From: Victivallales bacterium
GTDB lineage: Bacteria; Verrucomicrobiota; Lentisphaeria; Oligosphaerales; Oligosphaeraceae
Assembly (NCBI GenBank): GCA_017615955.1
Contig: JAFZZD010000024.1
Location: forward strand, 1-29,704
Reading direction: 5' to 3'
Length of the DNA stretch: 29,704 nucleotides
Positions 6,964-18,900 of the stretch are shown here, piece after piece. A program made the translations under genes and the position numbers. Numbering within the stretch: the first letter of the stretch is position 1; every line of letters starts with the position of its first letter. Below the pieces are notes generated by a model. The model saw only the letters and a program-made list of their open reading frames with translations. It searched no databases and had not been told where the DNA came from.

Positions 6964-9900
6964 ATGAAAAAGAACTATCCTGATTTTTGGAAGACAACGA
7001 AGGCAAGGTTCACGGGCTTTGTGCTTGCGCTCTTTGCCGTGATGCTCCTGCCAATGCAGTTGAAGGCGGAGATGAAGGACGCAAAAGTTACCGTCCCTTA
7101 CTTACAGGTTGAGATTTCAGACTTTGAGTATCTGGTGGAAAGCGGGCAGTCCATATTGCCGTCCAGCTTGCCTATTGCGGTGGCGAAATTCACTCGTACG
7201 GTGACAAAGAGTACCAAAGAGGTATCTTTCAAATATGATGATGGGGCGATTGGAAGCACTGCTTTATACCAATTGTCAGGAGATCAGCCATTCCCAAGCG
7301 GAATGCTGTCCAATGGAAATCCCGCGACATTCAATAACTTCAAAGTCAATATAACTGTATCTGGCACCACTTTCTCATACAGCCAGTATGCACCACCCAT
7401 ACAAATCACGAACGCAGATGGCACTGCTGAAGAAGGCTACAAGTACAACCAGTTCCGCTTGGAGTTCATGCACTTGGTAACCAACGACCAGGACCTCACC
7501 AACGGGAGCAAGTTCATAAAGAACGTTGACCTGTATTCAAACAAACCTTCAAAGCATTTTGGCAATGTTGCAAAAAGCTTCACTCACGAGGCGATAAACG
7601 AGGGCAGAATCGAGCGTCTGGCCACAATCACCTGGGCTGCAGACAGCTCAAAGACAATATACAACGAGCGTTATTGCAAGACAATCAGTGTGCAGGATCT
7701 GGACACCGACTACTCCACTAATTTCAGCAATACCGAGATTTACTGGGTTGCGATAAGGACCATGGAGGTGCTTGAATCAGGAGCCAGCAAGACCGCCAAT
7801 GGCGTGACTGACGGTTTCACTGGCTCCTACACAGGCGGTTCAGAGGACACGCGTTTCCGCCTGAACATGGGTCTGAAACTATGGCCTTACTGCACCAATC
7901 CGACGGCATCGACTTCGGGAGGGCTAAAAGACAGGGATAGCATACAGAGGTATGAGGACTTCGCAAAGAACATGATCGTCGATGCGGAAACTGTTGATTT
8001 GACGCCATTCCCAAACTACATCGGCGACTACTGGACTTCCGTCGCAAGCCACGTGATGGGTATCTGGTGCGGCTCAAACCATGGCGGCTATCCGTCGAAG
8101 TTGTTTGAAACATACATAAACTCCCAGGTCAAGTACTACACTGTCAATGGTCCCGAATTCTATCAGCCAGTTGAGGGCGGCACCCAGGTGCAGAACTCCA
8201 ACCAGGCATTTATAGAGACGCCTGACACTGCCAATCCAGAATTGATGCCTTTGAATGAGCCCTATCCAGTTCTGGGCCTTAACTTGGCTGGACGCAAGGG
8301 AGACGAGGGCAGTGCTCCAGAGTGCCTGGCAATGGTGACTGTTCAGATAAACGTTCCTGCTGGCTCCTCCTTTAATCCCAATAGGGATCTGTCCAATGAC
8401 ATCAGTGCGAAGTATCCAGGTATTTCCATTTGGTACGATGCGGACAACAATGGCCGTTTTGACAAGGAAAAGGACAAGTTGCTTGATCCTCAGCTAAACA
8501 TTATGAACAATGAGGTCATTTCGCCTGTCTGGGAGGATACTGGCTCTGGCTCCACATACACCGTCAATTATATAATCAAGGAGTCCGATAAGAACGCGAA
8601 ACTGGAGTTGGTGGCCGATGGAAAGCCTGATTTCTTCATCTGCCTTACAGCCAAGCCAAATGCCAATGTGGACTTGGAGCAGCCCCGCTATGGCTCTTCC
8701 TTCACGATGCAGGTCAATGACGTGCACTTCTATTATAAGGATAATTCAGATGCAGATGGCAATCCACTTGTTGACGTAGACCCCACCTTGGGATTTGCAA
8801 ATCCGCCATATTTTGACGGCAGTAGTTATACGCCATATTCTGGCTCATTCCAGAATATTTTCGGAGATATCGGCCCTTATGGCCGCGATTACAGCAAAGA
8901 GGTGACAATCGGCTTTGCAGTTAAGCCTTACCATCAACCTGACTACATTGAGGCGGAAGGCTTCCCAGTGCCAGTTCTGGCGTTCAACATGGTTGCAAGC
9001 CCAGATTCAAACGTCACCGAGACATTGCATAGCGTAAAGGTGCGCTTTGCGTCAGGTTTCAACCCAAACAAACTGGCACCTTTGTCGGACAACTACACTT
9101 CAGGTGTGAGCTTGTGGGCGGATGACAAGACTGGCAGTGTGAAGAACATAGGTGTGTTTGATCCCAGGACTGGAACCAGCATAAACAACTTTGCGAGCTT
9201 CAAGGACAGCTGCGTCCCACTCGCTGCAAGCAGCCTGAAGTGGTTCATACACAGCGACACAACAGGTGACAGGCAGTGGGATGGTGCTGAAACTCCTACG
9301 GGAACTGAATATTTCTATGTCCTGCTGACGCCAAAGACGGCAATTCAACTTAAAGATGATGACTACTTCTACAAGTACGATGATTCCAAGAGTTTGGCCG
9401 AGGGTCCAGCATACGGCAGCAACCGCGGTATGGACTATTTCATCTGCCTCAGAGGCGGCGAGGGCCTGGCGTACGGGGATGCGATAACCGTGTCCGTGGT
9501 GCCTGCAGAAGACTTTGAATTTGGCCGTGGTTCTGAAGCCGTTTACAGCGAAAGTGATGCCAGGAAGAACAGCCAGACGAAGGATGCGATTAGCAACACC
9601 GTCCAGGCGACCATGCCCACATTCTTCTCGGAGCCTTCAAGTGACCATCGCCTGAAGACCGATTCGTACACAGCTGTTCTGGGCATTGATGTGGTGGCTC
9701 CAGACGACGGTGCCTCATACAGCTTCAACCACTTCGCATTCCAGATAATTGATGAGAAGAACGCCAATGGCGAATACACCTTCTCTTTCTCCGACTACGT
9801 TGACAGCGGCATGACAGGCGCTGACAGCGGTATTGCGCTATACAAAGACAACGGTGACGGCATCTTTGATGAGAGCAGCGATACCAGGGTCAAGTTCAAG

Positions 9901-12900
9901 TCGAACGGAACTGTGGAGACTAAGCCCTTCCTGAGCACCCAGACATTCCGCAACGATGAAAAACTCTATCTCATTGAAATGGAACTGGATGCGGATTCCG
10001 TTGGCGACTTGCCCACGAACAACACGGGTCTCAATGCAGGTGTGGACTATTTCCTGGTATTCAAGCCCAGCCGCAATGCCGACCCAGGCGATTCATTCAA
10101 GATTCAGCTGTGGGGTAGCGATCTCCTTGGAACGGCTGATGACACAATCTCATATTTGAAGCGTGGCAATTACAGTAGAAGTACCGCAAATGACGGAACT
10201 TATTCCCATGCATGGAAGCACGACGATACTGGTTTGTTGTTATATACGGATAAAGATGAAACGCCAAAGGCGGGAACGACAAAGGCATACAATGACGAGG
10301 ATTTGTTAAATTTTGAGGCTAAAATTGCTTCATATGACAGCGAGAATGATTCAATCGTCATAGGCACTAATCCACTCATCACCTACAAGCGCTTCAAGTC
10401 CAGCCAATCATACAAAGTCGCGACCATCAGCAACGACGACTACAGCAACCTGGTGGCGAAGGGGCAGGTCATCGAGCCAGCCACTCCACAGCAGCTCTCC
10501 AGCAGCACAAACACCGCTATTCCCGCAATCGGCATCCGTGTCAACGACCCGCTGGGCGAGGCAACGCTGAACAAGGTGCGCATCTATTTTGATTCAGACA
10601 ATGGCTACGACCCGGCCTGGCTGCTGAACCCAATCACCAACAGCATAACCGACGGTATCCAGATATGGAAGGGCAATAGACGCCTTGACGTGATCTCCGC
10701 CAAGTGGAGGAGTGACTTTGAGGACGGCATGGTGATCTTTGACCGTGTCGATGGATGGCAGCCACCAGTGGAACAGCCTGATGCCTTGGAGACCTTTGAA
10801 ATCGGCAACAAGCTGGTCTGGTATGATGCGGACAAGAACGGCGTCTGGTCTTCTGGCGACGCATTGTGGATTGCAGACACGATCACTGATGTGAACAAAA
10901 GCAAGTTCGATTCCGCCAGTGACACTATTCTTGTCGGACAGCCTTTAGACGGAACGCTTGGCACTGTTGTCACCACCAGCACCTATGGTTTCACCTGGGC
11001 GGACATAGACGGCAGCGGTGATTTCAACGAGGACAGCGACTGCATATTCTATACTGGCAGCGGGCGTACTGCTCTTAGCTACTATCTCGATCTGCAGTTG
11101 CTGACTCCAGCCACTCTGGACACCGAGGCATCCAACACACCAGCCTTCAAGATTTACGTCCGTGCCAATGACGAACCCCAGATATTCGGTATAATGAGGT
11201 TCAATTTGAGTCTGCTGGCCAATGGCGTGACATATTCCACAGGCTACTCATCGGCATCCGCCAACATCTCCACCGAGCTGATCAGCTTCAAGTCCCAGAC
11301 CGCAGTTGTTTCCAACTTCAACGTGCGCCGCGGCAACAAGAACTTCGTCCTTACCTGGAATGTTCCAGAAGGCGACAATCGCAATATCGTAATCATCCGC
11401 AAAGTCTGCGATGACGATTCATTGACGGATACAGAGGTGTTCACTGGCTATCCCGTGAACCAGACCTACTATGAGAGCGACCTGAAGAAGGAGCAGATCT
11501 ACGCATACGAGGCAACTGGCGCGGCAGGTGCGCCAGACGAAGGCTTCACGCAGGATACTGACAAATACTACGTTCTCACTGGCGATTATTCAGATGCCAG
11601 GGTTGTCTATGTGGGCAAAGGCGAAGAGGTTGACAGCACCACCCGCACATTCACGGACGGGCAGGAAATCGTTGATGGCAAGTACTATTATTATATGGTA
11701 TTTGCCGCTGACGTGACAAATACAAAGAACCAGGGCACGCCGAACTCGGTGAGCCCCTCGTCATCCAAGACCACGGATGCCGCCTCCATACTGCGCGACC
11801 AGATGATAGAGGCGAATCCCTGGGGCATCAAGGCAGTCACCGAGATGCTGCGCCCGGAGGATGTCACGGACCTGAAGGTTGAGGCGCAGGACAAGCAGAT
11901 TGGTCTGACCTGGGCGAACCCAGTGAACTACACCAATGGCACTCTGCTGGATGCAAGCAAGTGCAAGATCATCATCCTGCGCAGGGTGAACAAGGAGATT
12001 GACAATGGTCTGCTTCAGGATGCCAACGGCTATGCTGTAGGCGACAAGCTGAGTCCTGACGCCGATGTGGATGTCATCGCCATCCTTGACGCGACTGAGA
12101 CCAGCTATACAGACACTGGGCTTACGGATATTTCCCTGCACTACTACTACGAGGTATATGCATATTATGCAGGAGAGGGCGAAGCGGACTACAACTATTC
12201 TTTAATTCCAGCAAAGGGCGACGCCAATCCGCTAGATCTGGGCACATTGGCTGCGTACCCAGCCTCCATCACCACACTCAAGGGCACATACGACAAGGAC
12301 GCACAGTCCGTGACTTTGACTTGGACATGGGCCGAAGGGCCGATTCCAAAGCTGGTGATCGCCAGAAGCACAAGCATGATCTCCAACGTGTACCCGATGC
12401 AGGGAAGGGCATACACTGTGGGCGAGGAACTTGCGGAAGGCGTCACTGTCATCAACATCTACAGCGGCAATTCAACATCATACGTGGATACGACTGCCAC
12501 AGGCGAGGACGTGGAGGCATATTACTATGCGGTTTACAGCTATGATGCCAGTGCGGGCATCTATAACCCGACGCAGACGCAGCTGGGCGAGTTGACCGGC
12601 AGGGCATCCCTTGAGGCAAATGTGAACATGTGCGGCGTCTCCACCACAGACGCCGGCACGATTGCCGACTTGGAGGGCTACATCTACAATGCCTCGGGCG
12701 AGCAGACGTTGAACGATTCCGATGACGACGGCAAGACCAACTACTACGAGCTCTCAGGCAACGAAGGTGCGGCAGAAGTCACCGATCCAAAGGATCCATA
12801 TTCACCGCTGATCCCACGCTCGCTTGATCTGGCCACTGGCAGCTATGCCTACGCCCAGGTTAGCAACTTCACGCCACCGCGCTCTGAAAGCCGCATGCTG

Positions 12901-15900
12901 GAGTTCTGGTTCAACATTAAGACTCTCAATACCCAGAACTGCACAATACTCCGCAATGCGCAGAGGGGCACAGGCAAAGTTGATGAGTTCAAGGTGGAAA
13001 TCGAGAACAACAATACCTTGAAATACACATTCCTGACCACAGCGACCAATTTCACCAAGACTGCCACGTTCCAGCTTCCCGGAACGACGGAGGTCTTTGA
13101 GGCAAATGTGTGGTATCATGTCGCAATCCAGGTCAGCCCACGTGGAGACAGCAGCACCAATGTCCGCTGGGTGGTTTACAAGGCATCTGATACACCTGTT
13201 TCCTACAACGCCACAAACGTCGAACTGGCGGGTGAAGCGGATCTCACTGCCAAGACAACCGACCTGATCATCGGCGAGGCTGACAGTCTGGTGGTGGACA
13301 AGCGCCTCAAGTTCTACATTGACGAAATCCGCTTCTGGAACACCATCAAGAGCGATGACTTCATCAGGGACAACCGCAATGTCACCATTGACAAGAGCAC
13401 TTCTGGCCTGACGGCATACTATCGCTTCGACGATGGCGGCTACACGGCAGAAGACTACAAGTATTCTTTCGCTGGATTCGAGTCACTGGATGATTTGACA
13501 AAGGTCAGCGGCAAGCCCCACCTGAATAGGGCCATGAAGCTGCTGGGCCAGAATGGCACCAACACTGGCAAGGCGCTGTTCTCCGACACCGTTGCGGTGG
13601 AGATGGGCGTGGAGGCGGAGCCTTACACCGATGCCGACAACGATGGCATCCCAGACTGGTGGGAGCAGAAGTACTTCGGCAACCTGACCACTGCTGGCTA
13701 TGCCAGCGACGGCAGCTACACCGACTTTGACAAGGACGGCTTGAACGACTACTATGAATACCTCGCGGGCACCAGCCCCATCAGGCAGGACACTGATGGA
13801 AACGGCACCACCGACGCCAATGAGAACGGCGATGGCGATGGTCTCACCAACCTGGAGGAGCAGAAGTGGGGCACACGTCCTGATGTGGCGGATTCTGATG
13901 ATGACGGCATTGCCGACGATGCGGAAGTCACGGCAGGAACCAGCCCGCTCCATTCCATGAGCCCGGCAGTCCCGCGTAGCTTCAAGCCAGCATCGCTCAA
14001 CGGCACCTTGCAGCAGCAGGCTGGCATTCTTGTCCCGCTGACAACAGAGGAAAGTGCGGCGGGCTTGTCCAGCTGGACGGTTGAGGCGTGGGTCAATCCA
14101 GGAGCCAGCGCAGTGGATGGCGTGCTGTTCAAGCGCATAGTGAACGAGAAGACCGCATTCGAGGTTGGCTTGAGTGCCAACAAGCTGTATGTCTATACGG
14201 AATGCCAGGACGGCGGCGACGTCAACTGCGTGTATCCCGCCGCGCTGCCAGCCAGCAAGTGGACGCACGTGGCGGTGGTCTGGGATCCAGGCACAATGAC
14301 AATGAACCTGGTCATCAACGGCATTTCCAGGAAGGTCTTTGAATATACAGCAGAGCCAGTCAACTTCTGGTCTGACTGGACGGACACCACCGTTCACATC
14401 GGTGGTGGCGAGGCTGTCGGCTCATACGAGACCTACCGCAACTATACACTGTACATGTTCCAGAACACCGCAGCCTGGGCTGATGATGTGCTGGTGGACG
14501 AGGTCCGCATCTGGAATGAGGCCAGGGAAGTATCGGACATCTTTGCGACGAAGGACACCCTCATAGGTCGCCAAGAGGCATTGACTGGCGGCCTTATGCG
14601 CTGCTACCGCTTTGACGACGGCGGCACAACCATTGAGGACTTTGCTCATCCTGGCTGGAAGAACTTTGCCGCATACGCGATGAAGCCTTCCGTGGCGAAC
14701 TGGTATAACGAGGCAGACGCAGTGCCCATGTACGGCATTGACGACAGCAACAACAACGGCATGCCTGACTGGTTTGAGGCATACTACAAAGTAAGCGATG
14801 CCACTGCCGACGCTGATGGCGACGGACTAATCAACTTGTATGAGTATCTCTGCGGCACTAATCCGACAGATCGCAACAACGGCACTGCAGACTATGACGC
14901 AATGTCTGCTGACGGGCAGCTGACCAATGCGCAGAAGCAGATGTTCGGCCTTGACCCAAGACTGGCGGACAGTGATGGAGACGGCCTCAGCGACTTCGAT
15001 GAAATCAACGGCACTGCCGAGACATTCCCCAAGGGCGCACAGGACACCGACACAGCAGCAGATCCATTGAACCCGCTGAACAACAAGAAGCCAGAGAACA
15101 ATCCTCTCAAGCATTTTGTGTTCACTGGCGATGCAGAGGGCATGGCATTGAAGGCGGCGGACAAGTATGCGCTGGAGAGCTGGACTGTCATGGCGTGGGT
15201 CAATGCGGACAGCGCGGACCAGACTGCCTCGCTCATCAGGCGGCAGGTCTCCGAAAACGGCGTGACATTCGAGCTGGGCTTGGAAAGTGGCATCCCATAC
15301 GTCAAGTATGTCACCGAGAACAATGCGAGCGTGCAGGCACCTGCAACGCCCGCATCTGCTACACTGCTCAAGCTGGAGGCCGGCAAGTGGACGCATCTGG
15401 CGGGCAGCTTTGACAGTGAGAACGGCGTGCTGCGCCTGTACGTGAATGGTATGCCCGTGGCGGAGACCATAGAGGAGAAGAAGCGGGCGGAACTGTACGG
15501 CACTGGCGTCATCGGCGGCGAGTTCGTGGGCGCGAAGGTGTCCGTGGGCGCTGGCTTCACTGGCAAGATGGACGATGTCCAGATATACGCAAATGCAGTT
15601 GACGGTAGTGTCATAAGCGACATCTACTATGTGATGGAATCTGGCACAATGGGCATTGCAGCCTCTTATGCTCCTGAAGCTGAGGAAGGCGGAGATGCCG
15701 TTAACATGGCCATGAGCGTGGAGCAGCTGCTGTCCTACGAGCACATTGGCAACCAGCTGATGGTGAAGTTCGCTGACGCAGTCTCCGAGGAGATGATACA
15801 GCGGGCACACGCGATTTTGGGCACCAGAACATTGAAGTACTATCCACTGACTGGCATCTACCTGATCGATGTTCCAGAGAACCTCAGCCTGAAGGAGGGC

Positions 15901-18900
15901 ATCGAGAAACTGCGCAAGATGAATGCGATTGAGTTTGTCGAACCCAACTACAAGGTTCAGTCCGCCATGACGCCGAACGACCCGATGTTCAGCCAGTTGT
16001 GGGGCATGAAGAACAATTCCTACAGTGGTGTCGATGTGGGGGCAACTGAAATGTGGGATGTCTCCACTGGAAGCAACAAGGTTGTGGTGGCTGTCATTGA
16101 CACTGGCATACAGTATGACCATCCGGACCTTGAGGCCAATATGTGGATCAATACCAAGGAAATTCCCGACAATGGCATTGACGATGACAACAACGGCTAT
16201 GTGGATGACGTGTATGGCTATGACTTTGTGAACAAGGATGGCGATCCCATGGACGACCATAGCCACGGAACCCACTGCGCTGGTACTATTGGCGCAGTCG
16301 GCAACAATGGCAAGGGCGTGGCAGGTGTCAACTGGAATGTCAAACTCATGGCATTGAAGGTTTTGGCCGCCGATGGCTATGGAAGTTCTGCCGATACAGC
16401 TTCAGCCATCGAGTACGCTGTTGCGAAAGGCGTTGATGTCATCAGCATGAGCCTTGGTTCGTACGGATACTCTGCTGCAGAATTGCGGGCATTGAGGCAG
16501 GCACAGGCAAAGGGAATTCTGGTTGTGGCCGCTGCTGGAAACGATGCTAACGACAATGATATTTTACCAAACTATCCGTCTAATTACGAATTGGATAACA
16601 TAATCGCCGTGGCTTCTATGGACGAGGACGGCGGACCTTCGTACTTTACCAACTACGGGAAGACCTCTGTTGACATCGCCGCGCCTGGCCGCAACATTCT
16701 GAGCACGATTCCAGGAAGTGGCTACGGTACGAAGAGTGGAACCTCAATGGCGACACCGCATGTGGCTGGCATGGCGGCATTGCTGAAGGCAATGTATCCG
16801 AAGGCCAACTACAAGTCTCTACGCAAGGCGATTCTGAACGGCTACACCAAGGGCAGTTCTGACTGGAAGGATATGACTGTCACTGGCGGCTATGCCTATC
16901 TGCCCAAGGCATACGCTCAGTTGCAGAAGTCCTCAGGTGGGCATGGCTCCGCAAGTGGACTTATCGCCTGTTTCCGCGGCAACGCGGTGTTCGGCGGCAA
17001 GGCACTTGACTTGACGGAGACGGAGCTTGGCGCGGCAGCGGCTGGCATCTACGGTGATGCACCGACAGTCAGCCGTTATGCCGCAGACTGGAACAGCATT
17101 GGCGAGACTGCCTTGGCAGACTACGTCAACTTCAACGGCGACAGCGACGGCGATGGAATGCCGAACTGGTATGAGGTGCTGGTAAGCCACAACCCCAACG
17201 AGGCTGATGGCGAGCTTGACTCCGACAAGGACGGCCTGACAAACTACTTCGAGTATCTGGCTGGCACATCACCATGGAACACCATGACCGACGGTGCAAC
17301 TCAGGATGCGGAACGCACGATTGCGTTCGGTGACATCACATACGCTGACGCACAGCGCGCAGGTATCCACCCGAAGGCTGAGACGGCTGGCTACGAAGAC
17401 CAGGACACCGATGATGATGGTCTTACAGACAAGGCCGAGAGCGGCAACGGTGACGCAGGTGTCATTGCAGGTCGAGCAGACGATTCACTGACTCCTTACG
17501 AGAACCGCGTCCTCAAGATTGGTGCGCCAGCTGGAAGCTACCTCTCTTTGCCCAACCAGGCGCGCTACGTTCTGAATGAGAACTGGTCCATTGATTTGTG
17601 GATCAATGTGGACAGCGCTTTGGATGCCACCAAGGCAGTGCTTGTCAAGCGCACGGTGGACACCAAGGCTGCCGGCAATGCTGATGATACGATTGTCAAC
17701 TACGAGGTCGGCATCAAGAAGAGCGGCAATTACTGGACTCCATACGCCAGTTTCAAGATGGCGGGAGGCGTCAGCCGTGAATGTGTCGCATACAACGGTG
17801 TGGCAGCCGAAGTCTGGGCGCACATCGGCGTGGTATATTCCACGGACAGCGATGGCAACGGCAAGCTGGACGTTTATATCAACAACAAGCTGGACCGCAG
17901 TTTGGACTGCGGCGAACTTGAGATGAACGGTGATCAAGTTGGTCTCAGCGAGGTTCGCGTGGGAGATGGCTTCCTGGGCAGCATCGAAGGCCTGCGCATC
18001 TGGAATGTGGCAAAGGATGGCTTTGATGACAGTAAGTCAGCAGCAGATGATGCGTTGGACGGCTTTGTGCCATCAGGCTTGCAGGCCAGCTTCATTTTCG
18101 ATGATGGCGGTGTCACCGCGCAGAACTTTGCTGTGGCGCAGGATGACTGGAAGGAAGGCTGGAAGAATGCCGCGACGCTGGTGAAGGTGGGCGAAGGCAC
18201 CATTGAGATGGTGGAAAGCGATAATTCACCTGTCGAGGGCGATGACAAGGACAGCGACGGCGACGGTCTGCCAGACTGGTGGGAGAAGCTCTATGGCCTG
18301 GATCCAGAGGATGCCACTGGCGACAATGGCGCAGACGGCGACCCCGACGGCGACGGCCTCACAAACTATAACGAATACCAGACATGGAACAGCGCGAAGC
18401 CAATCGACCCGAAGAACCCGCGCACTTGGGACATAAGTGATCCACCAGATGACGTCAATGAGCCAGATGGTGAAATTGACAGCGACGGCGATGGCCTGGC
18501 GAACGCGATGGAAGTCCAGTACGGCACGAATCCTGGCAAGGCTGATACAGATGACGATGGTCTGACGGACTATGAGGAAGTCATTGGCCCCGCTTCTGCT
18601 GACGCTGGTCAGAAGACTGGTCCATTGGATCCATTGGCACCGGTGGTGTGGCGCGCCTTGAAGGGCGAAGGCACTGTTGATGATGTTCTGGTGATACCAG
18701 AGCGTGACAGGGTGCTGGGTCATGACGAGAAGGACAGTCTCAGCAAAGATTGGACAATCGAGGCGTGGTTCATGCCCACAGGCACCAACTTGACAGGCTC
18801 CATCTTGCGCCGTGCTGGCAAGGACGCCAAGGGCGAGCCTTGCTACTACTTCGATCTGGGCTTGATTGACGGCAAGCCATACGTTCGTGCCTCCATGCAG

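Larger units (their letters stand above)
15109..17130 (+). other. LamG-like module 3, split by the subtilase cassette
   Basis: The first part (15109-15660) has WTVMAWVNA, WTHLAGSFD and MDDVQIYANA in the same order as other modules. The YRFDDGG closing strand is absent. Instead the frame enters a protease unit and resumes at about 16957 with SGLIACFRGN...GG and an ADWN segment, which fit the closing strand and tryptophan linker of other modules. A second closing-strand look-alike (GIAASYAPEAEEGG, about 15652-15693) precedes the protease. This is a nested-domain arrangement. Confidence 0.6.

Noticed and set aside
13483..14397. 304-codon minus-strand frame, and similar one at 21409-22131
   Set aside because: Both are shadows of the Asp/Gly-rich plus-strand gene, with no ribosome site or motif.
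14827..16275. 482-codon open frame on the minus strand
   Set aside because: It is antisense to the LamG/subtilase coding sequence. Its translation is low in sense (runs of Ile/Val/His) and has no domain. It reflects codon bias of the real gene.
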